From: Methylobacterium sp. W2
GTDB lineage: Bacteria; Pseudomonadota; Alphaproteobacteria; Rhizobiales; Beijerinckiaceae
Length of the DNA: 44,646 bases
Direction of reading: 5' to 3'
Assembly: GCF_020662345.1 (NCBI RefSeq)
Contig: NZ_VMOA01000044.1
Span: 1-44,646 of the forward strand
Under the pieces are notes generated by a model that did not search any database, was not told where the DNA came from, and saw nothing but the letters and a program-made list of their open reading frames with translations. Shown here piece by piece: positions 28,583 to 36,635 of the stretch. Each line of letters starts with the position of its first letter. Position 1 is the stretch's first letter. A program made the translations under genes and the position numbers.

Positions 28583-29530
28583 ATGGCCCGCGCCAGAGGT
28601 GCGAACGCGATCATGACCGCCGCGTTCGAAACGACATACGGAACCCCGCCCACCACCGGCTACCGCAAGCTGCCGTTCGTCTCGTCGAACCTCGGCGAGG
28701 AGCAGGGTCTGATCGCGGACGACCTCCTCGGCTACGGCCGGGAATCGCTGCCGCCGACGCGCGACGTCATCAACAACGATGGCGATGTCGTCGTGCCGAT
28801 CGACCTGCGCAACTTCGGCAACTGGCTCCGCTTGTTCATGGGCGCGCCCGTCACCACGACCGCCGGCGCGGTCAACACGCACGTCTTCTCCTCGGGTGCC
28901 CGTGACCTACCCTCGGCGACGGTCGAGGTCGGGCTTCCGGAGGTGCCGAGCTACGGTCAGAACTTCGGCGTTCGCGGAAATACGATGCGCGTCCAGATGC
29001 AGCGTTCCGGCCTGCTGACGGCAACGCTCGGCCTCATCGCTCAGGGCGAGAACAAGCTCCTTGCCACCGGAGCCGGTACGCCGTCGGAAGCCTCAGTGGA
29101 GCGCTTCTCGCCGTTCCAGGGCAGCATCACCCGCGGCGGTGTGGCCCTGGCCGCCGTCGTCTCGGCCGAGTTCACCTACTCGAACAACCTCGACAAGGTG
29201 GAGGTCATCCGGAACGACGGCCGCATCGAGGATGCTGATCCCGGCATGGTCACCATGACCGGCTCCATCGTGACCCGGTTCGCGAACACTGTCCTCCTCG
29301 ACCAGGCCACGTCCGGCGCACCGGTGGAGCTGACCTTCGGCTGGGTCACAGACGCCGCCCGGTCGCTCGTGTTCAAGGCGCACGCCGTCTACCTGCCGCG
29401 AGCCAAGACGCCCGTCACCGGTCCGGCCGGCGTCCAGGCCACCTTCGCCTTCCAGGCGGCAAAAGACATGACGCTCGGCAAGTCCGTCACCGCGACGCTG
29501 GTCAACAATGTCACCGCCTACACGGGTTAA
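28583..29530 (+). CDS. Major tail tube protein
   Basis: The 315-residue protein has GAGGAGA before its ATG. It has the tail-tube pattern FETTYGTPPTTGYRKLPFVSS, LGYGRESLPPTRDVINNDGDVVVPIDLRNFG, VQMQRSGLLTATLGLIAQGE, then AAVVSAEFTYSNNLDKVEVI and a final beta domain with LVFKAHAVYLPRAKTPVTG. Many copies stack into the non-contractile tail tube. The absence of a sheath gene beside it supports a siphovirus-type tail. The gene ends where the tail operon is interrupted by cargo. Confidence 0.9.
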   Translation: MARARGANAIMTAAFETTYGTPPTTGYRKLPFVSSNLGEEQGLIADDLLGYGRESLPPTRDVINNDGDVVVPIDLRNFGNWLRLFMGAPVTTTAGAVNTHVFSSGARDLPSATVEVGLPEVPSYGQNFGVRGNTMRVQMQRSGLLTATLGLIAQGENKLLATGAGTPSEASVERFSPFQGSITRGGVALAAVVSAEFTYSNNLDKVEVIRNDGRIEDADPGMVTMTGSIVTRFANTVLLDQATSGAPVELTFGWVTDAARSLVFKAHAVYLPRAKTPVTGPAGVQATFAFQAAKDMTLGKSVTATLVNNVTAYTG

Positions 29531-29603
29531 GGGGTTCTTCGACAAGACCGAGGCCAAACAGATCGCATCGGGGTTGGACGAAGCGCCGGGTTGGGCGGGG
29601 TAG
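29526..29603 (+). pseudogene. Coding remnant at the edge of the cargo insert
   Basis: Directly after the tail tube stop, another frame reads VKGFFDKTEAKQIASGL, then DEAPGWAG and TAG. It has protein-like composition but no start codon or ribosome site. It may be the 3' end of a gene left when the cargo block entered the tail operon, or chance. It is short, so the call is weak. Confidence 0.3.
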
Positions 29604-29606
29604 GGC

Positions 29607-29945
29607 TCAAATTTTGTATGCAGTAACGAGCAACTTCCATATGTCGCCGTCGCGCACTCGCCAGACCGATCGGATGAACGGGTTCACTCCATCGGGTGTC
29701 TGCAACGGCCCCTCATGGACGTACTTCGTCGCCCCGTCCGTCCTGACCGTCTTCACCAGGGTCTCTTTCTCACCATGATGAAACAGGGCCTCGATGAAAG
29801 GCCTCGGATCGTCCAGCGTAAAGCCACGCGCTAGGAAATAGTGCGCCTTCGGACCACCGTCCGTGTGATCGACGTTCAGCAGGTATTCGGTAATTTTTGC
29901 GTCAGGGATGCCCGGCGCGGGGACTTGCTCAACGGGTTCGGACAT
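29607..29945 (-). CDS. DUF6883-like protein
   Basis: The 112-residue protein reads ITEYLLNVDHTDGGPKAHYF, ARGFTLDD, FIEALFHHG, then TKYVHEGPLQTPDGVNPFIRSVWRV and LLVTAYKI. The LLN-x-DH-x-x-GG-x-KA-x-FF opening and the KY-x-x-EGPL-x-x-PDG-x-x-x-x-RSVW centre match the pattern I know as DUF6883. Such domains occur alone beside DUF4926 genes or at the end of phage and toxin proteins, so a toxin-like role is suspected. It lies five bases after the DUF4926-like gene. Function is not established. Confidence 0.75.
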   Translation of the reverse strand: MSEPVEQVPAPGIPDAKITEYLLNVDHTDGGPKAHYFLARGFTLDDPRPFIEALFHHGEKETLVKTVRTDGATKYVHEGPLQTPDGVNPFIRSVWRVRDGDIWKLLVTAYKI

Positions 29946-29950
29946 GAACC

Positions 29951-30190
29951 TTAGAGAGCCCGGAGAGCCTGGGCCCGTACCGTGGCATTGCCGACAACCG
30001 GCTTTGCGAACTCGACCTCATAGGACGTTCCGTCGCCATAGACGTCCACAATGGTGCCGCGCGAGCCGGCCGGCACCGCAATGCCATCGTCCGTCTCCAC
30101 CTCGTTGAGAAGCACAACGACGCTCAGCTCGCGAAACAGCGGCGAGGCCATGGGCGCTTTGCGCAGTGTGTGCATGGTCTCGAACGACAT
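29951..30190 (-). CDS. DUF4926-like protein
   Basis: The 79-residue protein starts at the ATG at 30190. An ATG at 30151 gives a 66-residue core; a longer frame to 30241 overlaps the promoter. The core LFRELSVVVLLNEVE, VPAGSRGTIVDVYGDG and SYEVEF is the DUF4926 pattern, a small SH3-like beta barrel. It is paired with a DUF6883-like gene; the two appear to travel together, and an antitoxin or immunity role for this half is an inference. A palindrome covers its promoter, fitting autoregulation. Confidence 0.75.
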   Translation of the reverse strand: MSFETMHTLRKAPMASPLFRELSVVVLLNEVETDDGIAVPAGSRGTIVDVYGDGTSYEVEFAKPVVGNATVRAQALRAL

Positions 30191-30191
30191 A

Positions 30192-30225
30192 CCTATCAGG
30201 ATAGGCGCGGCCTGATTTTTGACAA
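30192..30225 (-). promoter_or_regulatory. Promoter with palindrome before the DUF4926/DUF6883 pair
   Basis: On the minus strand TTGTCA (30220-30225), a 16-bp spacer and TATCCT (30198-30203) form a promoter. The -10 lies inside a perfect 14-bp palindrome CCTATCAGGATAGG (30192-30205), one base before the ATG at 30190. A protein bound to the palindrome would block transcription. The short distance to the ATG suggests a leaderless or nearly leaderless message. Confidence 0.6.
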
Positions 30226-30312
30226 GAGGATTCACAGCCACACTGGAAGCCAGGGTCTTAGCGGACCTAACAGGGATGGCTAACAGCGCCCCCTGGCGTT
30301 GTCTCGCCGCTC

Positions 30313-30549
30313 CTACTCCTCAGGATCTAGGGCTGTCTCATCCTGAATGGCGGCATCGATGGCGGCAAGCTGGGCCTGGATCGCAGGCATCTCTTCCGCA
30401 TATTTGGCACCGCTTTCTGGCAACAGGTTGCCCTCTTGGCCCATGTTGTATCTGGCTCTTGCGAAGTCGGACACGAGAATGCGTCGCTTTTCAACCACGG
30501 CCTCTCGCAGCTTTCGAAGTCCCTCGCGATACTGAAAACCCTCAGGCAT
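30313..30549 (-). CDS. Small helical protein, unknown
   Basis: The 78-residue protein has AAAGGA before its ATG. It is helical and charged: YREGLRKLREAVVEKRRILVS, then DFARARYNMGQEGNLLP and PAIQAQLAAIDAAIQDE. It looks like a two-helix coiled-coil protein. It is not recognised. It lies between the two-span membrane gene and the DUF4926 gene on the same strand. Confidence 0.65.
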   Translation of the reverse strand: MPEGFQYREGLRKLREAVVEKRRILVSDFARARYNMGQEGNLLPESGAKYAEEMPAIQAQLAAIDAAIQDETALDPEE

Positions 30550-30613
30550 CCCACAATCCTTTCGGAGGCCACACGCCTCCTTGTCTTTGAAGCTGCAGAC
30601 TCAGAGCTCGGCC

Positions 30614-31312
30614 TCACCGTCTCCAACTCGCACACCGCCCATTCGCCAGTCGGTAGCCTGGACCGCCACGCGAGCCGCAACCGCCGCGGCCACGGCGCCG
30701 ATACACCGTGCGTAATTTAGGTTCGGCGACACGGACGATTGGAGGAGGCGGGGCAACGGGCTCGGAGACTCGCCGGATCTCGACAGGCTTCGGCTTCGGA
30801 GCAGGTGGCGTCGTTAACTTCGGGATGTCTGCCACGGACGGTGGCGGCATCAACACCACAGGCCGGATGGTTGGCGGCGAGGCTGGCGCTTCCGCGACTG
30901 TCTGAAGGGGCGGGGGAGCACTCGGGGCTTTGCTGGACCATGGCTTGGCCAGGGCGATCATCACGACCACGGTCATACCGATGAGGACGAGCCCAACGCG
31001 TCCGATTCGATCCGTACCTTGCGGGCCAACATACGGTGGCGACTCTTCGGTAGTGGACAGCCTTTGAGGGGGCGGAGGCGGGGGCACTTGTGGAGGTGGA
31101 GCAGCCTTCGGCATCCGCCGCTGTTTATTGATGATCCACTGATTATAGGCATCCTCCTGCGAGATGCCTTTCTGCCGGCTGGTTCTACGGATGCGCGCGA
31201 GGGCCTTCCGAGAGGGGGCAGGTACGCCATGGTCCTGAATGTGCTGCTTATTGAGGGCAGCCATTATCCACCAGACGAGAACAAGGCCTAAGAGCCCAAA
31301 GAAGGTACCCAC
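30614..31312 (-). CDS. Two-span membrane protein with proline-rich linker
   Basis: The 232-residue protein has a first membrane helix at residues 3-19 (TFFGLLGLVLVWWIMAAL), a cytoplasmic helix with EDAYNQWIINKQRR, a Pro-rich run near 70-83 and a second membrane helix near 104-120 (VGLVLIGMTVVVMIAL). A long Pro/Val/Lys segment (APKPKPVEIRRV) and a basic Gly/Arg end (YRRRGRGGCGSRGG) follow. The plan resembles a TonB-like envelope-spanning arm but no TonB motif is seen. Role unknown; envelope action such as superinfection exclusion is possible. Confidence 0.65.
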   Translation of the reverse strand: MGTFFGLLGLVLVWWIMAALNKQHIQDHGVPAPSRKALARIRRTSRQKGISQEDAYNQWIINKQRRMPKAAPPPQVPPPPPPQRLSTTEESPPYVGPQGTDRIGRVGLVLIGMTVVVMIALAKPWSSKAPSAPPPLQTVAEAPASPPTIRPVVLMPPPSVADIPKLTTPPAPKPKPVEIRRVSEPVAPPPPIVRVAEPKLRTVYRRRGRGGCGSRGGPGYRLANGRCASWRR

Positions 31313-31440
31313 ATCCGGACCTCAACCGCGCTGATTCGCGTGGGATCGTTATCCCGCAGAAGTTGATGGCGGCGGAAGGGCAGCTTGGCAGACCGATCTA
31401 GAGGTTCGGCTCCGCACGCGGGTAGGAGCTAACTCTATCT

Positions 31441-31620
31441 TCATGCGGCGGCGGTGACCCATGTGATGATGCGACCGAGCACGTCGCCAATCAATTCGAA
31501 AACTAAGCTCGCGATCGCGAATAACAGACCGGCGACCACAACCGCATAAACGGTGCCCACTTGAGTGGGTTCGGTCAGCCCAAACTTCGAGCTCCACCAG
31601 GTCACGAAGTTCTTGAGCAT
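31441..31620 (-). CDS. Single-span membrane protein
   Basis: The 59-residue protein starts at the ATG at 31620; a TTG at 31695 would add 25 polar residues. It reads MLKNFVTWWSSKFGLTEPTQ, then the hydrophobic helix VGTVYAVVVAGLLFAIASLVFELIG in part, and ends GRIITWVTAAA. The amphipathic ends flank one membrane span. It is not recognised; small holin-like or exclusion proteins have this form. It is on the minus strand in the cargo block. Confidence 0.6.
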   Translation of the reverse strand: MLKNFVTWWSSKFGLTEPTQVGTVYAVVVAGLLFAIASLVFELIGDVLGRIITWVTAAA

Positions 31621-31691
31621 GGTCGGTGGGCCTTCCGAGGTGGCTGCACTTGCACCGTTTGCGGATTGCGCGATATCGCGCAAGCGGTCAG

Positions 31692-31870
31692 TCAAAAAGG
31701 AATATCGTCGTCAAGGTCGTAGCTTGGCTTTGGGTCTTTAACAACGGATGCAGCTTCTTTATCACGGTCAGCAATTCGCGTGGAGGATGCTCAAGCATAT
31801 CTCCGCCGAAACTAACATGCCGCCCATTGACGTGTTCGACGCGAACTACGGGACGGTGAAGGCCTATCAC
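31692..31870 (-). pseudogene. Possible broken gene ending in an SSB-type tail
   Basis: On the minus strand a frame ends RDKEAASVVKDPKPSYDLDD then DIPF and TGA (31692-31694). The acidic DDDIPF end is the hallmark of single-stranded DNA-binding proteins and of proteins that dock to the same partners. Upstream the frame is closed at 31790, while the neighbouring frame is open to 31870 with protein-like sequence (RVEHVNGRHVSFGGDMLEHPPREL). One frameshift would join them. It may be a decayed small gene. Confidence 0.35.
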
Positions 31871-31927
31871 GCTGCAGTATGGCGAGAGGCCTACGCAATG
31901 GAAATACCGGAGCCGGCTGACGCCTAA
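31748..31927 (+). CDS. Possible 59-residue protein, unknown
   Basis: A plus-strand frame reads MQLLYHGQQFAWRMLKHISA, then MPPIDVFDANYGTVKAYHAA and VWREAYAMEIPEPADA. The second half looks like a real peptide end. No good ribosome site is seen; later ATGs at 31787 and 31817 are alternatives. It overlaps the possible SSB-tail remnant on the other strand; at most one of the two is likely real over the shared part. Confidence 0.35.
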   Translation: MQLLYHGQQFAWRMLKHISAETNMPPIDVFDANYGTVKAYHAAVWREAYAMEIPEPADA

Positions 31928-32027
31928 ACCGAAGCGGGCCGGAGCGGGGCTGCATTCCCGAACTGGCCCAACGCCCAGAGCTTCGCGGACTCACCGCCAG
32001 TAGCGCCCGATACTCATAAGGACAGAG

Positions 32028-32471
32028 ATGCTCAAGCTCAAACCTGCCGCCACCGACCTCACGTGGCTCGACCTGCTCCCTGGCGTTCGCGTCCAGGTTA
32101 AGCCGATCTCAATCGCCGACATGCTCCTCACTCGCGACGAGGTGATCAAGGTCTACCGCGAGGAAGAGACCGAGGACACCTCGGCGCTGGCGGATATTGC
32201 GATCACGCGCACGCTCGGCCGTCGCGGGATCAAGGCATGGGAGGGCGTCGGCGACGACGCCGGCGAGCCTGCCCCGGTCACACCCGAAAACGTCGACCTG
32301 CTACTGCAGAACTTCGACGCCTACGACTCTCTCCACCGCCTCTACGTCGTCCCCGCCATGCAGAGGGACCAGGAAAAAAACGTCTCATCGAGCGCGCCCG
32401 GTGGCACTTCGGAGGAGGTGCCGCCTATTGCGCCGCCTGCGTCGGAACCTGCGCCGAATGCGAGTACCTGA
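32028..32471 (+). CDS. Tail assembly chaperone (gpG-like)
   Basis: The 147-residue protein has AAGGACAG before its ATG. It begins MLKLKPAATDLTWLDLLPGVRVQVKPISI, quoted here for pattern only in parts: DLTWLDLLPGVRV, ADMLLTRDEVIKVYREEE, and later ENVDLLLQNFDAYDSLHRLY. The DLTWLDLL start and LTRDEVIKVY helix are typical of lambda G-type chaperones in rhizobial prophages. The last 30 residues after the shift site are Ser/Pro/Ala-rich, as expected for a terminated product. It binds the tape measure during tail assembly. Confidence 0.85.
   Translation: MLKLKPAATDLTWLDLLPGVRVQVKPISIADMLLTRDEVIKVYREEETEDTSALADIAITRTLGRRGIKAWEGVGDDAGEPAPVTPENVDLLLQNFDAYDSLHRLYVVPAMQRDQEKNVSSSAPGGTSEEVPPIAPPASEPAPNAST
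32375..32381 (+). promoter_or_regulatory. -1 ribosomal frameshift site A-AAA-AAC
   Basis: The heptamer AAAAAAC is in the correct phase for codons GAA-AAA-AAC of the gpG frame (codon 118 is AAC). Slipping back one base continues at CGT in the frame that is open and protein-like to 32698. This is the classical X-XXY-YYZ site used for the G-GT pair of siphophages, and it lies exactly between the two coding parts. Confidence 0.9.
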
Positions 32472-32698
32472 CCCACGCACCTCAGACCGATGAAGGCGTG
32501 ATCGCCTGGGCGGTCATCGAGCGGTGTGGCGGGCAGGTCCGTGCCGGGTTCGGAGCTCCTTACGCGCTCGATTTCACCGCGATCCTGATGATGGCCGGCG
32601 CAATGGGTGCCGACAATCCGCTCCTCGCGGACGTCCTGCCCTTCGTCGAACCCGTGATCGTCCAAGCGTACAGGGAGGCGGCTGACAATGGCGAATAG
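32381..32698 (+). CDS. T-domain of the frameshifted chaperone (gpGT-like)
   Basis: This frame has no start of its own near the site and is read after the -1 shift, giving a 223-residue GT protein (118 + 105). The part reads RLIERARWHFGGGAAYCAAC, then an unusual C-x2-C-x3-C-x2-C cluster (CAACVGTCAEC), then EGVIAWAVIERCGGQVR, ALDFTAILMMAGAMGADNPLLA and PVIVQAYREAADNGE. In lambda the T domain recruits the tail tube protein. The clustered cysteines suggest metal binding. Its end overlaps the tape measure start by 11 bases. Confidence 0.85.
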   Translation, partial: RLIERARWHFGGGAAYCAACVGTCAECEYLTHAPQTDEGVIAWAVIERCGGQVRAGFGAPYALDFTAILMMAGAMGADNPLLADVLPFVEPVIVQAYREAADNGE

Positions 32699-35600
32699 CG
32701 TAGCAATCCGCCTCGGCGTCGAGGGACAGGCCGACGTCAAGCGGGCTTTCGACGATGCGGGGCGCGCCGGGCAGGATGCATTCCGGGGCGTTGCGACGGC
32801 ACTGGACGCCGCAGGTGCGGCCAGCGACCGGCAGATCGCCAAGTTCAGGACCCTCGCGCAGGCGGGCCGGGATGCTGCCGCCAAGGAGCAGGCTCAGGCG
32901 AACGTCAATTCCATCCTCGGCGTCCGCCCGGCCCCAACCGGGGCCGCGCGGGATTCGGCCAGCGTCTTCGAGATGCAGGCCCGTGCCAGCGAGGAGGCCG
33001 CGCGACGCGCCGAGGTGCTTGGCCGCGAGATGGAGACGCTTCGAGCCCGGTTCGATCCGCTGGGCGCGGCGGCGGCACGCTACCAGCAGGCTCTCGCCGA
33101 CGTCGCTCGAGCCGAGGAGATCGGCGCTATCTCTTCCCAGACGGCGACGACCGCCCGCCTTAAGGAGATGCGCTCCTACGAGGATGCCACCTCCAAAATT
33201 CAGAACATGGCCGCCGCGCAGAAGGCAGCCGCGCAGGTCGCCGTCAACCGGCAGACCGTCATTCCCGACCGCGGCGCCGACATCGCGGCCTACGGCACAG
33301 AGATGGACCGCCTGCGGGCCAAGTATTCGCCTCTGTTCGCCGTCCAGCGCGAGTACGTGGCGCAGCTGACCGAGATCCGGAACGCCGTGAAGACCGGAGC
33401 CCTGACGCAGGTCGAGGGTTCGTCGGCGCTTCAGCGGACCAAGGACACCTTCGCCAAGCAGGTTACGGATCTCCGAGCGAAGAATGGCGGCGGTCTGACG
33501 GGCTCCCAGGCGCAGAACCTCGGGTATCAGGTTAGCGACGTCGTTTCTTCACTCGGGAGCGGCTCCAGCGTCACACAGGTGGCGTTCCAGCAGGTGCCGC
33601 AGATCGCCCAGATTTTCTCCGGCCCGGGCGGCGCCAGCATCAAGGGGGCGGTGACCCAGGCGAGAGAAGCCGTCACAGGTTTCATCTCGCGCATCGGCGT
33701 CCTCGGTGGTGCGGTCGGAGGTGTTTCCGCCGTCGCGCTCCTGGGCGTCGCCGCCTTCTTCTCCTACGAGAGCAGCGCGAAGGCTCTCGATAAGGCGCTT
33801 TCGGGCGTCGGCCGCGCATCCGGCGCGACGGCTACGCAGATTGCGGCCCTCGCGCCTGCAGCTGCCGCGGCCGGGAACGTCTCGGTGCGGACCGCCCGTG
33901 AACTGGCCGGCGAATACGCCGCCACGGGCAAAATTGGCGTGGCGATGTACGCCTCCCTCATCGGGACGGCGAAGGATTACGCTGCGTCGACGGGGCAGGA
34001 CCTCGCTGACGCTAACAAGACCCTAGCTGCCGCGTTTGCCGACCCATCGAAGGGCGCCGAGACGCTTAATGCGCAGCTCGGCTTCCTCAACAGCATCACG
34101 AAGGAGAACATCGAGCGCCTTCAGGCGCAGGGTGATCGCCTCGGCGCGCAGCGGGCTCTGTTTGACGCCTACAAGGGCAGCCTGAGCAGCGCGACCGAAC
34201 TCACGTCCGGCTGGGGGCGGATGATGTCGGCCACCGGTACCGTGATCTCGGACATCTGGGACCGGGTTGGCCAGGCCATCGACCGTAGCATCACCGGCGG
34301 GACGCTCGAAGACCAGATCGCGACCGCGCAGCGGAACCTGGATCTGGCTCGAACGGCTCAGACCAGCCGCGTGGGCGCATTCCGCAGCGGGATCTCCGGT
34401 CGTGGCGTCCCGGACGCCGAGGCTGACCTCAAACGCCTGAACGACCTCCTTGGCGAGCGCACCAAGCGATTGGAGCGAGCGCAAGTCGCCCAGCGCAATC
34501 TTGAAACCGGTGTGCTTGTTCGTTCGCTGCTTCCAGAGCAGCAGAACCTGCAGCAACTCGAAGACAAGGTGATCCGCCTCCGGGCGGCCATCACGCAGCC
34601 CGCCAAGTTCGGCCTCGACCAGCGAGCGCTCGCGGAAGCCGAGGGGGCGTTCGAGCGCTTGCGCGTCTTGGCTCGGAACACTCGTGAGGACATTGAGAAG
34701 TTCGGCGATCCGGCGATTGCAGCGGCAAACCGGCAGGCCGAGTTCCGGAACAAGCTCGCGACCGACAACATCAACCCGGTGGACCGGCAAGTTGCCGAGC
34801 TTCGCTCTCAGTTCGAGATCGAGCTGCGCAAGCGGAACATCGACCCAGCAGCAACCCGCGAGAGCATCTCCAAGCCCTTCAATGATCGCCTCAACGATCC
34901 GAACCTCGATCCGCGGGAGCTTTCAGCGATCGCTGCGGCGCGCGATGTGGCGCTACGCGCGATCACCGAGCGGGAGGGGCTGACCAAGACCCTCAACACC
35001 GAGATCGACACGATCAAGAAGGAGGCGGAGACCCGCGCCACCCGCTCGCAGAGCGTCAACTCGTACATGGACCGCGTGATTGGAGTGGAGAGCGGCGGGA
35101 AGACCGACGCGAAGAATACCATGTCAACGGCGACTGGCCTCGGCCAGTTTCTTGAGGGGACGTGGATCCCGCTATTCAAGGAGCAGTTCCCCGACCGCGC
35201 CGCAGGCATGTCGGATCGCGAGATCCTGGCGCGTCGGACGGATCGCGACGACAGCGTGGCGGTGCTGCGCCTCTTCACCGAGCAGAACTCCCGCTTCCTC
35301 GAAAAGCAGCAGATCGCGACCACCGACCGCAATCTCTACCTCGCGCATTTCGCTGGTGCTCAGGGCGCGGTGGACCTTCTGAAGGCCGATCGAGGCGCGA
35401 GCGCAGAATCCATTCTCGGTCGGAAGGCAGCGATCGCTAATCCGACGATCATCGGTGGCGGCCGCACGGCCGGCGATGTCATCGACTACGCCGGGCGCGT
35501 GATAACCAAGGGCGCGCCGTCCGTCCGTGCCGCGGACCGCGAGGTGGCGAGCCTTCGCACCCAGATCACCCTGACGGATCAGACCACCGAGGCGGAAGCG

Positions 35601-36635
35601 CGTCGGCAGAAGATCCAGGAGCTTCTGAACGACGATCTGCAGCGCGGCGGTGCTCTCGGGCGCACCTTCGCAACGGCTCAGGATCTCATCAAGGCGTCGG
35701 CATCCCAGGTGACGCCCGAAATGGAGGCCCAGCGCAAGGTCTTCATTGAGACGGCTGACGCCTACGCCAAGGCGCTGGCCGGGTTGGACAACAGCAAGCT
35801 CGGACGGGACATCCTTTTCGACCGCTCGCAGATCGACCGCAGTCCCCAGGAGCAAGCCATCGCCTCCCGCCTGCGCGGGACGGGGCTCGGCATGGATTCG
35901 GCCGAGGCGGATGCGCTACGCCTGAACGACAATCTCCGGCAGACGAAAGAGCTCGCCGGCGGGGTCTTCAGCGGCATGCTGTCCGATCTGCGCCAAGGCG
36001 TCAGCGCGGCAACCCTGCTGGGCAACGTCACCAACCGGATCGCCGACAAGTTCCTCAGCATGGGCTCCGAGTGGGCCATCTCGAAGATGTTCGCCGGCAG
36101 CGGCAAGGAGGGGGCAGGCGGCTTCCTGGCCTCCATCATGGCGATGGTCGGTGGAAAGGCAGCGGGCTACGTGCCCGGCTACGCCACCGGCAAGGTGCCT
36201 TTCCTCTCCCGTGAGGGCGTGGTGAACGGCCCTGGCACGCCAACCTCGGACAGCATGCTCGTTCGGATCTCCGACAAGGAGGCGATCATTCGGGCGGCAT
36301 CCGTTCAGCGGTACGGCACTGAGTTCATCCGCTCCATCAACGAGGGGACCTTCGGCGCCACCTCGAACCAGAACGTTCCGCGCCATGCTGAGGGACGGAC
36401 CCCATTCACGGTGCCAAGCGCTGGAGCGATGGGCCCGGCCGGCTCGAACGCGCCGCAGCCCGTCGACCTCAGGATCATCAACCAGTTCGAGGACGCTCGG
36501 GTCGAGAAGCGCCAGGTGCCCGATGGCCGCGGCGGCAAGCGGGAGGAGATCCTCATCCGTGAGGCATTCGTCCAGGGCGCGAGCACCCGTCAGGGGCAGC
36601 AGGCCATGAACCAGCCGAGGGTCGCTACACGATGA
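32688..36635 (+). CDS. Tape measure protein with transglycosylase domain
   Basis: The 1315-residue protein sets tail length. The first 270 residues are helical and Ala/Gln/Arg-rich (GQADVKRAFDDAGRAGQ, then EEAARRAEVLGREMETLRAR). A hydrophobic span is near 330-355 (GVLGGAVGGVSAVALLGVAAFF in part). Residues about 790-930 are a lytic transglycosylase-like domain: YMDRVIGVESGG with catalytic Glu801, TGLGQFLEGTW, and LYLAHFAGAQGAVDLL. The C-terminal third has helices and a final RKEAIIRA-like SDKEAIIRAASVQRYG tail common in tape measures. The enzyme part should open peptidoglycan during DNA entry. Confidence 0.95.
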   Translation: MANSVAIRLGVEGQADVKRAFDDAGRAGQDAFRGVATALDAAGAASDRQIAKFRTLAQAGRDAAAKEQAQANVNSILGVRPAPTGAARDSASVFEMQARASEEAARRAEVLGREMETLRARFDPLGAAAARYQQALADVARAEEIGAISSQTATTARLKEMRSYEDATSKIQNMAAAQKAAAQVAVNRQTVIPDRGADIAAYGTEMDRLRAKYSPLFAVQREYVAQLTEIRNAVKTGALTQVEGSSALQRTKDTFAKQVTDLRAKNGGGLTGSQAQNLGYQVSDVVSSLGSGSSVTQVAFQQVPQIAQIFSGPGGASIKGAVTQAREAVTGFISRIGVLGGAVGGVSAVALLGVAAFFSYESSAKALDKALSGVGRASGATATQIAALAPAAAAAGNVSVRTARELAGEYAATGKIGVAMYASLIGTAKDYAASTGQDLADANKTLAAAFADPSKGAETLNAQLGFLNSITKENIERLQAQGDRLGAQRALFDAYKGSLSSATELTSGWGRMMSATGTVISDIWDRVGQAIDRSITGGTLEDQIATAQRNLDLARTAQTSRVGAFRSGISGRGVPDAEADLKRLNDLLGERTKRLERAQVAQRNLETGVLVRSLLPEQQNLQQLEDKVIRLRAAITQPAKFGLDQRALAEAEGAFERLRVLARNTREDIEKFGDPAIAAANRQAEFRNKLATDNINPVDRQVAELRSQFEIELRKRNIDPAATRESISKPFNDRLNDPNLDPRELSAIAAARDVALRAITEREGLTKTLNTEIDTIKKEAETRATRSQSVNSYMDRVIGVESGGKTDAKNTMSTATGLGQFLEGTWIPLFKEQFPDRAAGMSDREILARRTDRDDSVAVLRLFTEQNSRFLEKQQIATTDRNLYLAHFAGAQGAVDLLKADRGASAESILGRKAAIANPTIIGGGRTAGDVIDYAGRVITKGAPSVRAADREVASLRTQITLTDQTTEAEARRQKIQELLNDDLQRGGALGRTFATAQDLIKASASQVTPEMEAQRKVFIETADAYAKALAGLDNSKLGRDILFDRSQIDRSPQEQAIASRLRGTGLGMDSAEADALRLNDNLRQTKELAGGVFSGMLSDLRQGVSAATLLGNVTNRIADKFLSMGSEWAISKMFAGSGKEGAGGFLASIMAMVGGKAAGYVPGYATGKVPFLSREGVVNGPGTPTSDSMLVRISDKEAIIRAASVQRYGTEFIRSINEGTFGATSNQNVPRHAEGRTPFTVPSAGAMGPAGSNAPQPVDLRIINQFEDARVEKRQVPDGRGGKREEILIREAFVQGASTRQGQQAMNQPRVATR

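Noticed and set aside
31342..31355. GGGAT-CGTT-ATCCC inverted repeat before the two-span membrane gene
   Set aside because: Only five pairs and no promoter boxes recognised around it; too weak to call an operator.
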